A DNA stretch of 50,673 nucleotides. Origin: Bacillota bacterium. GTDB taxonomy: Bacteria; Bacillota; Clostridia; Christensenellales; DTU072. The stretch covers positions 1 to 50,673 of the forward strand of contig WQYD01000006.1 in NCBI GenBank assembly GCA_009781445.1, in the 5' to 3' direction. The position numbers were made by a program, and so were the translations under genes. The notes beneath the pieces are model-generated. The model ran no database searches, was not told where the DNA came from, and saw nothing but the letters and a program-made list of their open reading frames with translations. Below, in pieces: positions 42,907-50,566 of the stretch. How positions within the stretch are numbered: position 1 is the stretch's first letter; each line of letters opens with the position of its first letter.

Positions 42907-42960
42907 TTTTTGGTACATTTTTTGGTACATTTTTGCCAAGAACTTTTGGGTCAATTTTTG
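42907..42960. repeat. Putative integrase arm-site array B
   Basis: TTTTTGGTACATTTTTTGGTACATTT, then TTTTGGGTCAATTTTTG across the integrase stop codon. Repeats array A after about 195 bp. Confidence 0.6.
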
Positions 42961-44285
42961 AAGTCTGGGTAAAGTTCACCATAAATTTCAATAATATCCT
43001 CTTTTTTAACGCTCCTATCAAGCGTTGTGTAAACATCATTGGTCATTACAATGCTTGCGTGTCCCATAAGGTGTTGGCGTTCTTTGTCCGGCACGCCAAG
43101 ATAATATAGGTTGGTTGCAAATGTGTGGCGCAAGCTATGAAGGCTTTTGCCTTTAATCCCGATTTCCTTAAAAAATTCCGCGCATTTCCGCGTATAGGTT
43201 TCAGTGGTGAATTTAAACATTTTGCTCCACTCGCTTTTCAAGTATTCGCAATAGGCAGGCGAAAGGTCAACATACCTTGCTGAACCTTTCGTTTTTGTGC
43301 CGGCAATATAAGCTATGCGTTTTTCAAAATTAATTGTGGTTTTCAATGCCTCTTCGCGCCTGCATCCCGTTAGCAGATAAAATTGTATTTCCATGCCAAT
43401 GTTGGTTTTGTGCAAATTGTTCATTATCAGCTTTTGTTCTTCTATGTTAAGCCATGTACCTTTCTTGCACATACTTTTGGGGAACGGATTTTTAATATAC
43501 GCCATGGGGTTGCGGGCAATGTTTCCCTTTTCCATTTCGTCTAAAAATACATTTCTTAGCAAATAAAAGCAGTGCGCGCCGTTTCGGTGCGCGGTTATTT
43601 CGTTAAAGAAATCTATGAGGTCGTCTTTGGTATAGCAATCAATGTTCTTATTCAGCTTTCCGATGTAGTTGTTACTTTTAAGTAGTGCTTTGTATCTTCC
43701 CGCAGAACCACTTACAAGTTTTCCGTTCGCAATTCTGCTTTCAATATGTCGCACATAATATGTTTGTACGAGGTCGCAGAGCTTTCGTGCTTCTTGGTTC
43801 TTTTTGGCTTGTGGCTCTTTGGGCGGGTTAATTTTAGTTTGCGCTTTTAATTTTTCGGGCTTTTTACTGTTGGGGTCAAGGTGTTCTTTTTTATATTTAT
43901 TTACTTCCTTAATTAATTCCTTTAGGTCTGAACCGATTAAGTAATGATTTTTCTTAAAAGTGGTTTGACGCCACTCAAAACGCCCGTCTGCGCGTTTTCT
44001 AATTCCTTTATTTAATCGCATTAAGTCTTTCTCCTCTTCAAGTTTTTGGATTCTAAGACTTTCTGCTTTTGATTTTGATTCTTCTATTAAGTTGTTAATG
44101 TGCTGAACGCTTTCCTCAATAGGCGTTATTTTCGGGCCGTTATCGTAATAAGTTCCATTGTTTATCTCTGATGCGGTAGAGAACCATGATGTAAGAAAGC
44201 ACATGGCTCTGTCAATTTGTTTGACACAGTCGCTAACTGTTTGAATACTTTTAAATATTTCTTCGGTTACTCTTTCGTTAAACAT
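42951..44285 (-). CDS. int: Tyrosine recombinase/integrase
   Basis: Phage/ICE-type integrase. About 444 aa. A helical N-terminal region, an arm-binding-like segment (RKRADGRFEWRQTTF...) at about residues 75-125, a SAM-like core-binding domain, and the catalytic domain with Arg in LTGCRREEAL, HSLRHTFATN, GHASIVMT and Tyr in VYTTLD. The frame opens with GTG at 44294; I favour the ATG at 44285. It has its own promoter and ends inside the second arm-site array. Confidence 0.93.
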   Translation of the reverse strand: MFNERVTEEIFKSIQTVSDCVKQIDRAMCFLTSWFSTASEINNGTYYDNGPKITPIEESVQHINNLIEESKSKAESLRIQKLEEEKDLMRLNKGIRKRADGRFEWRQTTFKKNHYLIGSDLKELIKEVNKYKKEHLDPNSKKPEKLKAQTKINPPKEPQAKKNQEARKLCDLVQTYYVRHIESRIANGKLVSGSAGRYKALLKSNNYIGKLNKNIDCYTKDDLIDFFNEITAHRNGAHCFYLLRNVFLDEMEKGNIARNPMAYIKNPFPKSMCKKGTWLNIEEQKLIMNNLHKTNIGMEIQFYLLTGCRREEALKTTINFEKRIAYIAGTKTKGSARYVDLSPAYCEYLKSEWSKMFKFTTETYTRKCAEFFKEIGIKGKSLHSLRHTFATNLYYLGVPDKERQHLMGHASIVMTNDVYTTLDRSVKKEDIIEIYGELYPDFKN

Positions 44286-44308
44286 ATGTTCCACTTTGTC
44301 GGAATTAT

Positions 44309-44338
44309 ATTATAAAACGAAAATTTGTTCGGTGTCAA
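44309..44338 (-). promoter_or_regulatory. Integrase promoter
   Basis: TTGACA (44333-44338), 18-nt spacer, TATAAT (44309-44314) on the minus strand. A second TATAAT (44304-44309) overlaps it. It allows the integrase to be expressed apart from the repressor operon. Confidence 0.75.
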
Positions 44339-44366
44339 TAGTTTTTAAACAATTGTTCTAATATTT

Positions 44367-45320
44367 TTATTTGTTACATTTTTTCAACTTATCAAATTCG
44401 CACAGCAAATAATCAGATAAGTTGTTAAGGTGTTCTGGTTCAATTTCAATAAGGCGCAAATTATACTTCTTATATATCTCCAGCTTTTCTTCTTTTCTGC
44501 TTAAATATAACTTGTCTTTCATTCCCCAAAACTCAATGAAACATTTGTATTTTGGAATATAAAAATCACAAAACCCTTTTTCGTTGGGCGCAATAATATT
44601 TTCGTAGCAATGAACTATGTCTTCGCTACATAGAAAATCATCTATCCGTGCTTCACCTTGGCTACGGACATAGTGTCCGTCTACGCACCTAATATTAGCT
44701 TCGTACTTTCTTCTATAATCTATTTCAATTTTGGATAATCTCGTAATATCCTTAATCTGTTCTTCGCATTCATTTGCTGTTGCGGGGCTTTCGGTTGTTG
44801 CGGCGCAAATAAGCACATCAGTTTTCATGGAAGTTTTGCAGGGACAAGCCTCTTTATTTGAATGCCATACACCGCATTCGTCGCACTGAATCATTACCGA
44901 TTCGCAAAAGCACGGAAAAGCTTGATGGTGCAATTTCCCGCAAAAAGAACATAGCTTTATGCTTTTGCCGACATCGCAGAAGTGCTTATAGCATGCCGTA
45001 TGGTTTTGCTGAATTTCCTCTCCGCAAACCTTGCAGTAATTAACTTCGCATTCAGGGCATCCGTTCTTTTCATTGCTAAAGAGACTGAATTCGTTTTGGA
45101 TAAAGTCTCCGCATTTTGAACACTTAATTATTTCTCCCGCCATTAATGCAGTTTTACAATCGTAACATAAATGAAATGGCCATCTATGCCACTCCGCTGT
45201 AATCTGTTCCCCACAATATACACATTTCTCTTTATCCTTAACAAGTTTGCAACTGCATGGCACATTTTTGTAGTTAGTTCGTCCGCATTCGGGACAGAGG
45301 ACATACTTGTCGTAAATCAT
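44367..45320 (-). CDS. Six-zinc-ribbon protein with PD-(D/E)XK-like nuclease domain
   Basis: 317 aa. Residues 9-161 carry 24 cysteines in twelve pairs, consistent with six consecutive zinc sites (C9/12+22/24, 33/36+52/55, 67/70+88/91, 96/99+110/115, 124/127+137/139, 146/149+159/161). The C-terminal domain (about 205-310) looks like a restriction-type fold: SQGEARIDDFL with E223, FCDFYIP with D252, CFIEFWG with E263, then RKEEKLEIYKKYNLRLIEIEPEHL, close to VSR/DUF559-type nuclease motifs. It is the second gene of the repressor operon (4-bp overlap), so it should be made in the integrated state. Function is unknown; defence or superinfection exclusion is an inference from position and fold. Confidence 0.75.
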   Translation of the reverse strand: MIYDKYVLCPECGRTNYKNVPCSCKLVKDKEKCVYCGEQITAEWHRWPFHLCYDCKTALMAGEIIKCSKCGDFIQNEFSLFSNEKNGCPECEVNYCKVCGEEIQQNHTACYKHFCDVGKSIKLCSFCGKLHHQAFPCFCESVMIQCDECGVWHSNKEACPCKTSMKTDVLICAATTESPATANECEEQIKDITRLSKIEIDYRRKYEANIRCVDGHYVRSQGEARIDDFLCSEDIVHCYENIIAPNEKGFCDFYIPKYKCFIEFWGMKDKLYLSRKEEKLEIYKKYNLRLIEIEPEHLNNLSDYLLCEFDKLKKCNK

Positions 45321-45682
45321 TTTGTTCCTTTCCTCGCTTGAATGTTTTTGAAATTCGGCATCTCGCTTTTCTCTGCCAAATATATGCCTTGTGCTATTCC
45401 CAAAAGTCTGTTTTTACCTGTTTCTGAAATTTCGTCATAAATTGCTTGAATTTCGGAAATCTCGCTTATGGGAACTTTGTATTCTTCGCCACGCCCAAAA
45501 AGCCAATCAATACTTACATCAAAAAAATTTGCGATTTCGGGCAACAGTTGAAAATATGTTTTGTTACCTCTTTTCCAATCATAAATGGTTTTGGGCTTAA
45601 GGTTAAGTGCCTTTTCTAAGGTGGCGTCGTTAATCCCTCTCATATCTTTCATTTTAATGATTTTTTTCAAAATTTGTTCCAT
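45317..45682 (-). CDS. XRE-family (CI-like) repressor
   Basis: 121 aa. The N-terminal helix-turn-helix includes DATLEKALNLKPKTIYDWKRGNKTY, followed by PEIANFFDVSIDWLFGRGEEYK, typical of phage and ICE repressors; no autoproteolytic domain is present. Its gene is divergent from the rightward operon, across a region with three inverted repeats of TTCG/CGAA. It overlaps the zinc-ribbon gene downstream (ATGA). Confidence 0.9.
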   Translation of the reverse strand: MEQILKKIIKMKDMRGINDATLEKALNLKPKTIYDWKRGNKTYFQLLPEIANFFDVSIDWLFGRGEEYKVPISEISEIQAIYDEISETGKNRLLGIAQGIYLAEKSEMPNFKNIQARKGTK

Positions 45683-45738
45683 ACGAATTTGATTCGTTAT
45701 TTTAACGAAATTTACTTTACTTTCGGTAATTAGCCGAA
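45683..45738. promoter_or_regulatory. Repressor operators
   Basis: Two 17-bp palindromes, TTCGTTATTTTAACGAA (45693-45709) and TTCGGTAATTAGCCGAA (45722-45738), share TTCGnTAnTTnnnCGAA; ACGAATTTGATTCGT (45683-45697) gives an extra inverse site touching the repressor start. Five half-sites in total alternate CGAA and TTCG. Confidence 0.75.
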
Positions 45739-45744
45739 TATAAT
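45716..45744 (+). promoter_or_regulatory. Rightward early promoter, operator in the spacer
   Basis: TTTACT (45716-45721), 17 nt, TATAAT (45739-45744). The spacer is exactly the operator 45722-45738, so repressor binding would block RNA polymerase. A second extended -10 (TGTTATAAT, 45762-45770) lies downstream. Confidence 0.75.
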
Positions 45745-45837
45745 ATAGGTGTAGGGTGTTTTGTTATAATCACATTTTACATCAAAAATAGTTCAAAGTC
45801 AACATTCAATATAAAAAGTAAAAGGAGCTAAATTTCA

Positions 45838-46422
45838 ATGAACTCATGCGAATACACGCAGGAAATGTACGCAGAGGATACGCGGATTGTTAAAGGCGTA
45901 TATCGCAAGCACTTTTCACATTTAAAACATCTTAAAGACGAACTGGTTAACTGCGCTTTGAACCGGCTTTGGGAAGCACGCAAGAAGTACAAAGCGTCTT
46001 TCGGAACGGAATACAGCTCCTATGCTTATCATGTATCGTTAATGAATATGCGTCTTTTTCTCCGCACGGAAAACAAACAAAAGAACCCTCTTTCTTTAGA
46101 ATATGAACGAAAGAAAGAGGAAGATGCAGATGCCGTCAATATCTTGAGCGTTCCCGAAAAGCAATATGATTCGGTTGATATTGTTTATTTGCGAAAGGCA
46201 ATTATTGCAGTTCTGTCTGAAGAGTTAGTGTCGCGAGCCAAGGAAGTAGCCGAATTGTATGTTAGCGGTAATAGTCAATGTACTATTGCGCGCCAATTGA
46301 GGTTAGGCAAACAATATGTTAATGAATGCGTACAAAAATTTCGTCGTCTACTTCAAGAAAAACTGCTTCGTGACGGATACATAGAAACCCCAATAATGAA
46401 GAAGGAGCGTAAAAAGGCATGA
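45838..46422 (+). CDS. Sigma-70-like factor of the element
   Basis: 194 aa. The N-terminal half has region-2-like features (ELVNCALNRLWEARKKYKASFGTEYSSYAYHVSLMNMRLFLR) and the C-terminal half a region-4-like helix-turn-helix (EVAELYVSGNSQCTIARQLRLGKQYVNECVQKFRRLL). This pattern fits phage- or ICE-encoded sigma factors that switch on later genes. AAGGAG precedes the start. It is the first gene of the repressor-controlled rightward operon and overlaps the next gene by four bases. Confidence 0.75.
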   Translation: MNSCEYTQEMYAEDTRIVKGVYRKHFSHLKHLKDELVNCALNRLWEARKKYKASFGTEYSSYAYHVSLMNMRLFLRTENKQKNPLSLEYERKKEEDADAVNILSVPEKQYDSVDIVYLRKAIIAVLSEELVSRAKEVAELYVSGNSQCTIARQLRLGKQYVNECVQKFRRLLQEKLLRDGYIETPIMKKERKKA

Positions 46423-46640
46423 GAGCATCAAAAGAAATTTACCACACAATAGACGGACACCACCGCAAAGAAGCTCTCTTAATGCTTAAGAATCGTCTTG
46501 CAAGGGGTGAAAGCGCGCAGGAAATCTTAAAAATAGATGATACATATTACGCAGAAAAAATCTGTAGCGGGCTGATGCCTATCTCGCCCACATTATATAA
46601 AAATATTACAAGGAAAAATTATTACGCCAGTGTGGCGTAA
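46419..46640 (+). CDS. Small protein of unknown function
   Basis: 73 aa, basic and His/Lys-rich at the start (YHTIDGHHRKEALLMLKNRLARG), with a possible helix-turn-helix-like segment. Not recognised. It is translationally coupled to the sigma gene (ATGA), which supports it being real. Confidence 0.6.
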   Translation: MRASKEIYHTIDGHHRKEALLMLKNRLARGESAQEILKIDDTYYAEKICSGLMPISPTLYKNITRKNYYASVA

Positions 46641-46671
46641 AGTGCTGTGGCTTAATTAGGTTTTTATAATT

Positions 46672-47502
46672 ATGGAATATCAATTAAACCAAATATACAA
46701 CGAAGATTGCCTGTCTGCACTCAAAAAAATACCCGATAAGTATTTTGAACTTGCCATCGTTGATCCCCCTTATGGTGGTGGGTGCGGTGTAGGTGAAGGC
46801 GGACGGTTCGCAAAGTACGAACCCACACACACACACACACACACCGTGGCATGGAAAGGCGAGTTCGCGGTTTGGGGGTCGGTTTGACAAATATCGCATA
46901 CAAGCCCCCGAAATCACCGCCACACGCACAGGCGGTACATACAATAAAAAGTATTACGCGGATGGTGAAAAAAAACGAAAACCATACATTGGGATATTGC
47001 CCCACCGCCTGAATATTTTAATGAGTTATTTCGCGTGAGTAAAAACCAAATCATTTGGGGCGGAAATTACTTTGACTTGCCACCCACAAGATGTTTTTTA
47101 ATTTGGAAAAAATTGACAATATCAGAAAACTTTAGCATGGCAATGTGCGAGTATGCGTGGACGAGTTTTAACGATAATGCAAAGTTATTTGAATGCGCCC
47201 CGCAGGGCAAGGCATCAGATGAACGCTTTCACCCAACGCAAAAGCCTGTATCCCTGTACAAATGGATTCTAAACCGATATGCCAAAGCAGGCGATAAGAT
47301 ACTTGACACTCACGGCGGAAGCTGTAGCCTTGCAATAGCGTGCCACGACATGAATTATGACTACACGATATTTGAAATTGACAAACACTATTACGAACTT
47401 GCGCAAAAGCGCATAAAGGAACACAAAAGGCAATTAAGTTTTTTTACAAAATCCGAAAATACAGAGGGGGAAGTTATTAATGAAAGTTTTATCGCTGTTT
47501 GA
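46672..47502 (+). pseudogene. Beta-class DNA N-methyltransferase, off by two frameshifts
   Basis: Adenine-N6 or cytosine-N4 methyltransferase of the type common in Firmicute phages. Segment 1 (46672-46887) has DPPYGGG at residues 31-37. Segment 2 continues in frame +1 (SRFGGRFDKYR, RTGGTYNKKYYADGEKK). Segment 3 returns to the first frame with IHWDIAPPPEYFNELF, VSKNQIIWGGNYFDLPP, FHPTQKPV and the SAM-binding LDTHGGSCSLAIAC. The breaks fall at (CA)10 (46824-46843) and A8 (46968-46975). One extra CA unit plus one extra A would restore about 277 aa. Motif order IV...I defines the beta class. Either phase variation or read error could explain this. Confidence 0.85.
46824..46843. repeat. (CA)10 microsatellite in the methyltransferase
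   Basis: Ten CA units inside coding sequence (THTHTH). The present number puts downstream sequence out of frame. 11 or 8 units would enter frame +1, where the conserved motifs continue. Confidence 0.95.
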
Positions 47503-47539
47503 CGGCTTGCGCAGAAAAGGGGGGACATTATGCCATTGA
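47480..47539 (+). pseudogene. Relic of a C5-cytosine methyltransferase start
   Basis: A 19-codon frame begins MKVLSLFDGLRRKGG and stops. MKVLSLFDG is the nearly invariant start and SAM-binding motif I of C5-cytosine methyltransferases, which in related phages often follow a beta-class enzyme like the one upstream. The rest is missing, so a deletion probably joined this start to the next gene. Confidence 0.6.
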
Positions 47540-48045
47540 TGTTATTTAAAGATGTAGTGAACAGAGCAATACAGCTACTCGGATTTGAAAGCGAGGTAAA
47601 TGTAACTTCGCCAAGCAAAAAGCTTGATAGGCTTGTTGATTGCGCGAACATGGTTTATGAGGAATTGCTGCTTGAGTATTTTCATTTAAAATCTAATGAA
47701 ATTTTGAATTTTACAGAGGCAAGGGCGTATTACTCGGATTTCCCCCTTGAGGTGAGAGAGATTCTTTCCGTTAAGGTACGCGGTTGCGATGTTAAGTTTA
47801 CAATGTATCCGCTTTATGTTGAAGCAGATATCAACGGCATTGCCGAAGTGAGTTATAGATACCGTCTTAACAATCTCTCTTTGGACGATACCCTGTATTT
47901 GCCCACTCAATACACTAACTATATTGTTGCCACAGGCGTAGTCGCGGAATATTATTACCGCACAGGGTTAACAGATGAAGCGTTTTTTTATCAGCAACGC
48001 TACGATGCGGCGATTTCAAATATCAAAAATCAAAATAAACTTTAA
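47530..48045 (+). CDS. Possible phage connector/adaptor-like protein
   Basis: 171 aa. Helical start (FKDVVNRAIQLLGFESE), a middle with beta character, and the helical end LPTQYTNYIVATGVVAEYYYRTGLTDEAFFYQQRYDAAI, which resembles small phage head-tail adaptors. No other structural genes are nearby, so this is a weak assignment. The start follows AGGGGGGACATT. Confidence 0.5.
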   Translation: MPLMLFKDVVNRAIQLLGFESEVNVTSPSKKLDRLVDCANMVYEELLLEYFHLKSNEILNFTEARAYYSDFPLEVREILSVKVRGCDVKFTMYPLYVEADINGIAEVSYRYRLNNLSLDDTLYLPTQYTNYIVATGVVAEYYYRTGLTDEAFFYQQRYDAAISNIKNQNKL

Positions 48046-48060
48046 AAAAGGAAAAATATT

Positions 48061-48630
48061 ATGAAATTTAAAATTAACAGCATTGAGTGGACTATATCCG
48101 AACACATTAAAAATAGCCCGTTACTACAGCACGAGAATGAACCCTGTTTGGGAATATGTCATTTTTGGAAAAAACGAATCTGTCTTTATGTAAATTTAAA
48201 ACGCGATGTTAAAAGGCAAGTTTTGATTCACGAACTAACACACGCTTTTCTCGGGGAAACGCAAGTTGGCGAAAATAATGCTTTCACCGAAGAGCATATT
48301 GGCGATTTTATGGCGATGTATTCTTTGATGATTAACAAAATCGCCGATGATTATTTTAAAACCCGAAGCGCACCCCACCCGCCTAAAAAATGCGAAGCCA
48401 CTGCTGTTATAGATAAATTTTCCGGCAAATACAGCTATAAGGCGAAAGTTCATATTGACAAGTCATACTGCGATAACCCTGATTGCCGAGGTTATATGTG
48501 TTTCCCTTGCGAAAATCACGAGCTTGACGAACACCCCTGCTTGAGAGAAGGTGAGCGTGCTAAGCGAATAGTAAAACCAGCGAAAAAAGAAATAAAGTGG
48601 CATTGGAATAAATCTTGGGGCAGAATGTGA
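48061..48630 (+). CDS. HExxH metallopeptidase, ImmA/IrrE-like
   Basis: 189 aa. VLIHELTHAFLG at residues 55-64 has the zinc-binding HELTH (57-61), and FTEEHIGDFMA supplies the third ligand, the pattern of ImmA/IrrE and phage-borne relatives that cleave repressors. The C-terminal part has clustered Cys and His residues (CDNPDCRGYMCFPCENH), a possible further zinc site. It could cut the XRE repressor to induce the element; this is inference. Confidence 0.75.
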   Translation: MKFKINSIEWTISEHIKNSPLLQHENEPCLGICHFWKKRICLYVNLKRDVKRQVLIHELTHAFLGETQVGENNAFTEEHIGDFMAMYSLMINKIADDYFKTRSAPHPPKKCEATAVIDKFSGKYSYKAKVHIDKSYCDNPDCRGYMCFPCENHELDEHPCLREGERAKRIVKPAKKEIKWHWNKSWGRM

Positions 48631-48761
48631 TTTCCGCCGAAGAGTGCCTTGCGCTTGCCTTGAGCGTTTCTGAATGCGATTACTGCGACCAAGACCGAAC
48701 ACTGTGCTTACGGTACAACCGCTGTTTAATCTTCTGTGAACTGCTCTCGGATAATTCATAA
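48627..48761 (+). CDS. Small Cys-rich protein
   Basis: 44 codons from GTG, overlapping the end of the peptidase gene (ATGTGA). The product has seven cysteines in ECLALALSVSECDYCDQDRT and CLRYNRCLIFCELL. No family recognised. Coupling and Cys content support it weakly. Confidence 0.45.
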   Translation: MISAEECLALALSVSECDYCDQDRTLCLRYNRCLIFCELLSDNS

Positions 48762-48811
48762 TGCCGAAGGCTAAGATGCTTTCCCCTCTCTTGGCTTTTG
48801 AGTAAACCTTC

Positions 48812-48870
48812 GCTGGCGCGCTCCGCGGTTGGGTGTGGCAAATGCGAAGCATTGGGCGGAACGCGCCGGC
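48812..48870. ncRNA. Candidate structured RNA
   Basis: A stem of about 15 bp with one mismatch (48812-48826 with 48856-48870) encloses an inner hairpin AATGC-GAA-GCATT and a GGTTGGGTG loop. It lies in the 195-bp gap before the 48957 gene, with no open frame of note. It could be an RNA element or a DNA cruciform. Confidence 0.4.
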
Positions 48871-48956
48871 AAAGATTTAGGGGACTATTGTAAAACTAAC
48901 GCCAAAAGCGTAGTTAAATAAACACGGGTTAGCCATATAGCCCAAAGGAGTAATTA

Positions 48957-49235
48957 ATGGCAAATAATGTAACTGTACTAAAAAAGAACTCAAACACTCT
49001 GTCCTTACGGGGACAAATTGAAAGCCTTCCAAAAAAGGATGGTACTGGCACATGGAATAGGTTTACCTGTTATGTGGATATTCCGCTTAAGGACGGCACA
49101 ACCGATTCAGTTCAACTTTCGTTTGACAATCAATACATGGGCAAAAAGCTAAGGAAAATGCAAATTGCATTAGGCTACGATCCCGATGAGTTTGGCGGAA
49201 AAAACAACGAAGCTAACATTGCAGTGCCGGCATAA
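48957..49235 (+). CDS. Unknown protein, 92 aa
   Basis: Polar, with alternating beta-like segments (TLSLRGQIESLP, FTCYVDIPLKDG, DSVQLSFDN) that could form an OB-like barrel; the end GYDPDEFGGKNNEANIAVPA looks disordered. A single-strand DNA-binding role is possible but unproven. AAAGGAG lies before the start. Confidence 0.6.
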   Translation: MANNVTVLKKNSNTLSLRGQIESLPKKDGTGTWNRFTCYVDIPLKDGTTDSVQLSFDNQYMGKKLRKMQIALGYDPDEFGGKNNEANIAVPA

Positions 49236-49333
49236 CAAAACAATACTAATGTGGATTTGGTAAGGGAAAAACAAAAATCAGTAGCTATAGCTACATAATC
49301 AACCAAAAAACTAATTTTAAAGGAAACAACAAA

Positions 49334-49807
49334 ATGGCAAAAACTGACAAAACACCAAAAACTAAAGAAGCAAAAGCCAAAGAAACTACGCCTTTTTATT
49401 CTGGCTCAATCAAAATCAAAACGCTTGATGAAAAAACACCGCGCGGTAAGGAAGCAGTTACGGGAACAGGCTTTAGAGCTATGGACGGAATCGGAAGAGG
49501 CAAATATGAAACTTTTAAGGATTTCAAAAAGCGTGAAAACGATGCAATCTTCAATGCCGCGAAAAATGGCAAAAACGAGGATAAGTACCGCGCACAAGGC
49601 ATAATTGACGAGCGCAAAAGGGCAGCCCGCGAATGGAATCGCGTTAATAATCCGGTTAAATATCATTCCGATTTGCTTAAAGACCAGCGAAAGTATGAGG
49701 AACATTTGGAAAAAACCAGCGCGTCTGCCACACAAAAGGAAAAGGCCGCCGCATGGACTAAGCGTTTAGAGAAAAACCTCGCGAATGCGCAAGAGGAAAT
49801 CGGCTAA
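49334..49807 (+). CDS. Unknown Lys-rich protein, 157 aa
   Basis: Very basic and mainly helical. The first 25 residues are Lys/Thr-rich and disordered; the C-terminal 70 residues look like a coiled coil with KxxK repeats (LKDQRKYEEHLEKTSAS). Nucleic-acid binding is plausible. AAAGGAAAC lies upstream. Confidence 0.6.
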   Translation: MAKTDKTPKTKEAKAKETTPFYSGSIKIKTLDEKTPRGKEAVTGTGFRAMDGIGRGKYETFKDFKKRENDAIFNAAKNGKNEDKYRAQGIIDERKRAAREWNRVNNPVKYHSDLLKDQRKYEEHLEKTSASATQKEKAAAWTKRLEKNLANAQEEIG

Positions 49808-49826
49808 TCCAAAAGTGAGGTAATCC

Positions 49827-50009
49827 ATGAGAGAGCCAAAAACAAAACTAACACACGAAGAAAGAGCCGCCAAAGCAAAAACAGTTCACTACAGGCTTAA
49901 AAACGCAGGAAGTATAATAGGAATTATCACCGCAATCTTGAGCTTTACCGTAGTTGCCTTTTTCTTTCTCGTGATGACGGCAGGCATAAAAAGCTGTAGT
50001 GGCATCTGA
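49827..50009 (+). CDS. Small single-span membrane protein, 60 aa
   Basis: Charged N-terminus (about 25 residues), then one membrane span IIGIITAILSFTVVAFFFLVM and a short tail. It may be a coat-like or membrane component of the element. GTGAGG lies upstream. Confidence 0.6.
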   Translation: MREPKTKLTHEERAAKAKTVHYRLKNAGSIIGIITAILSFTVVAFFFLVMTAGIKSCSGI

Positions 50010-50205
50010 CAATTCAAAATTTTGCAGTCAACTGCAAAACACATTTAAATGTATTTAACATCAATCAAAACACATAAGCCGTGTACTCTACAAATCTTCA
50101 AGACACGCAACATTTTTTGTTAAATACCACATCAAAAACAACTTAAAAACAAAAATCCCTTACCCTTTCCATTTTTAGATTGCAGAGGCTTCCCTCTATT
50201 CACGG

Positions 50206-50394
50206 TTTTTGCGGCTACGCTTGTTTGCCGAAAGCAACTCCCCTCAATACCCTTTCCACCTTTGAGTTGCTTTCGGCAATAAAAGAATAGCCGCAAAAAT
50301 GCGTTTTGTAAAGGGATTAGCCGCAAAGCGGGCATACTTGCCGGTGGAAATTTTTTGCCGAGGCAAAAAAATCAACCGCCCCTTTACAAAACGC
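50206..50394. other. Nested palindromes, possible origin or structural RNA
   Basis: Stem A is TTTTTGCGGCTA (50206-50217) with TAGCCGCAAAAA (50288-50299), enclosing a perfect 16-bp stem (50225-50240 with 50264-50279). Stem B is GCGTTTTGTAAAGGG (50301-50315) with its complement at 50380-50394, enclosing TTTTTTGCC-GA-GGCAAAAAA (50351-50370). The surrounding gap 50010-50566 has more hairpins (for example CTCTGCC-AC-GGCAGAG) and no convincing gene. It could be a replication, transfer or packaging origin. Confidence 0.6.
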
Positions 50395-50566
50395 AAGTTT
50401 AATCCTATATCTCACGAAGTGGCACACTAAACTCGCGTAGCGGTGCGCACCAGCCGATTCACCCTCTCTGCCACGGCAGAGCCTCAAATGGGCTTTGCAC
50501 CAAAGCTCCGCAGGGAAGCCCCCAACACAACAATACAAATATAAATATTTAACTAAGGAGTTATCC

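Noticed and set aside
46684-47005. Minus-strand frames opposite the methyltransferase
   Set aside because: Shadows of the (CA)10 tract and conserved coding on the plus strand.
48463-48852. 129-codon minus-strand frame
   Set aside because: It is opposite the peptidase gene and the GC-rich stem; no start signal or family resemblance.
50206-50394. Retron msr/msd or group II intron
   Set aside because: The stems are suggestive, but no reverse transcriptase is visible in the window.
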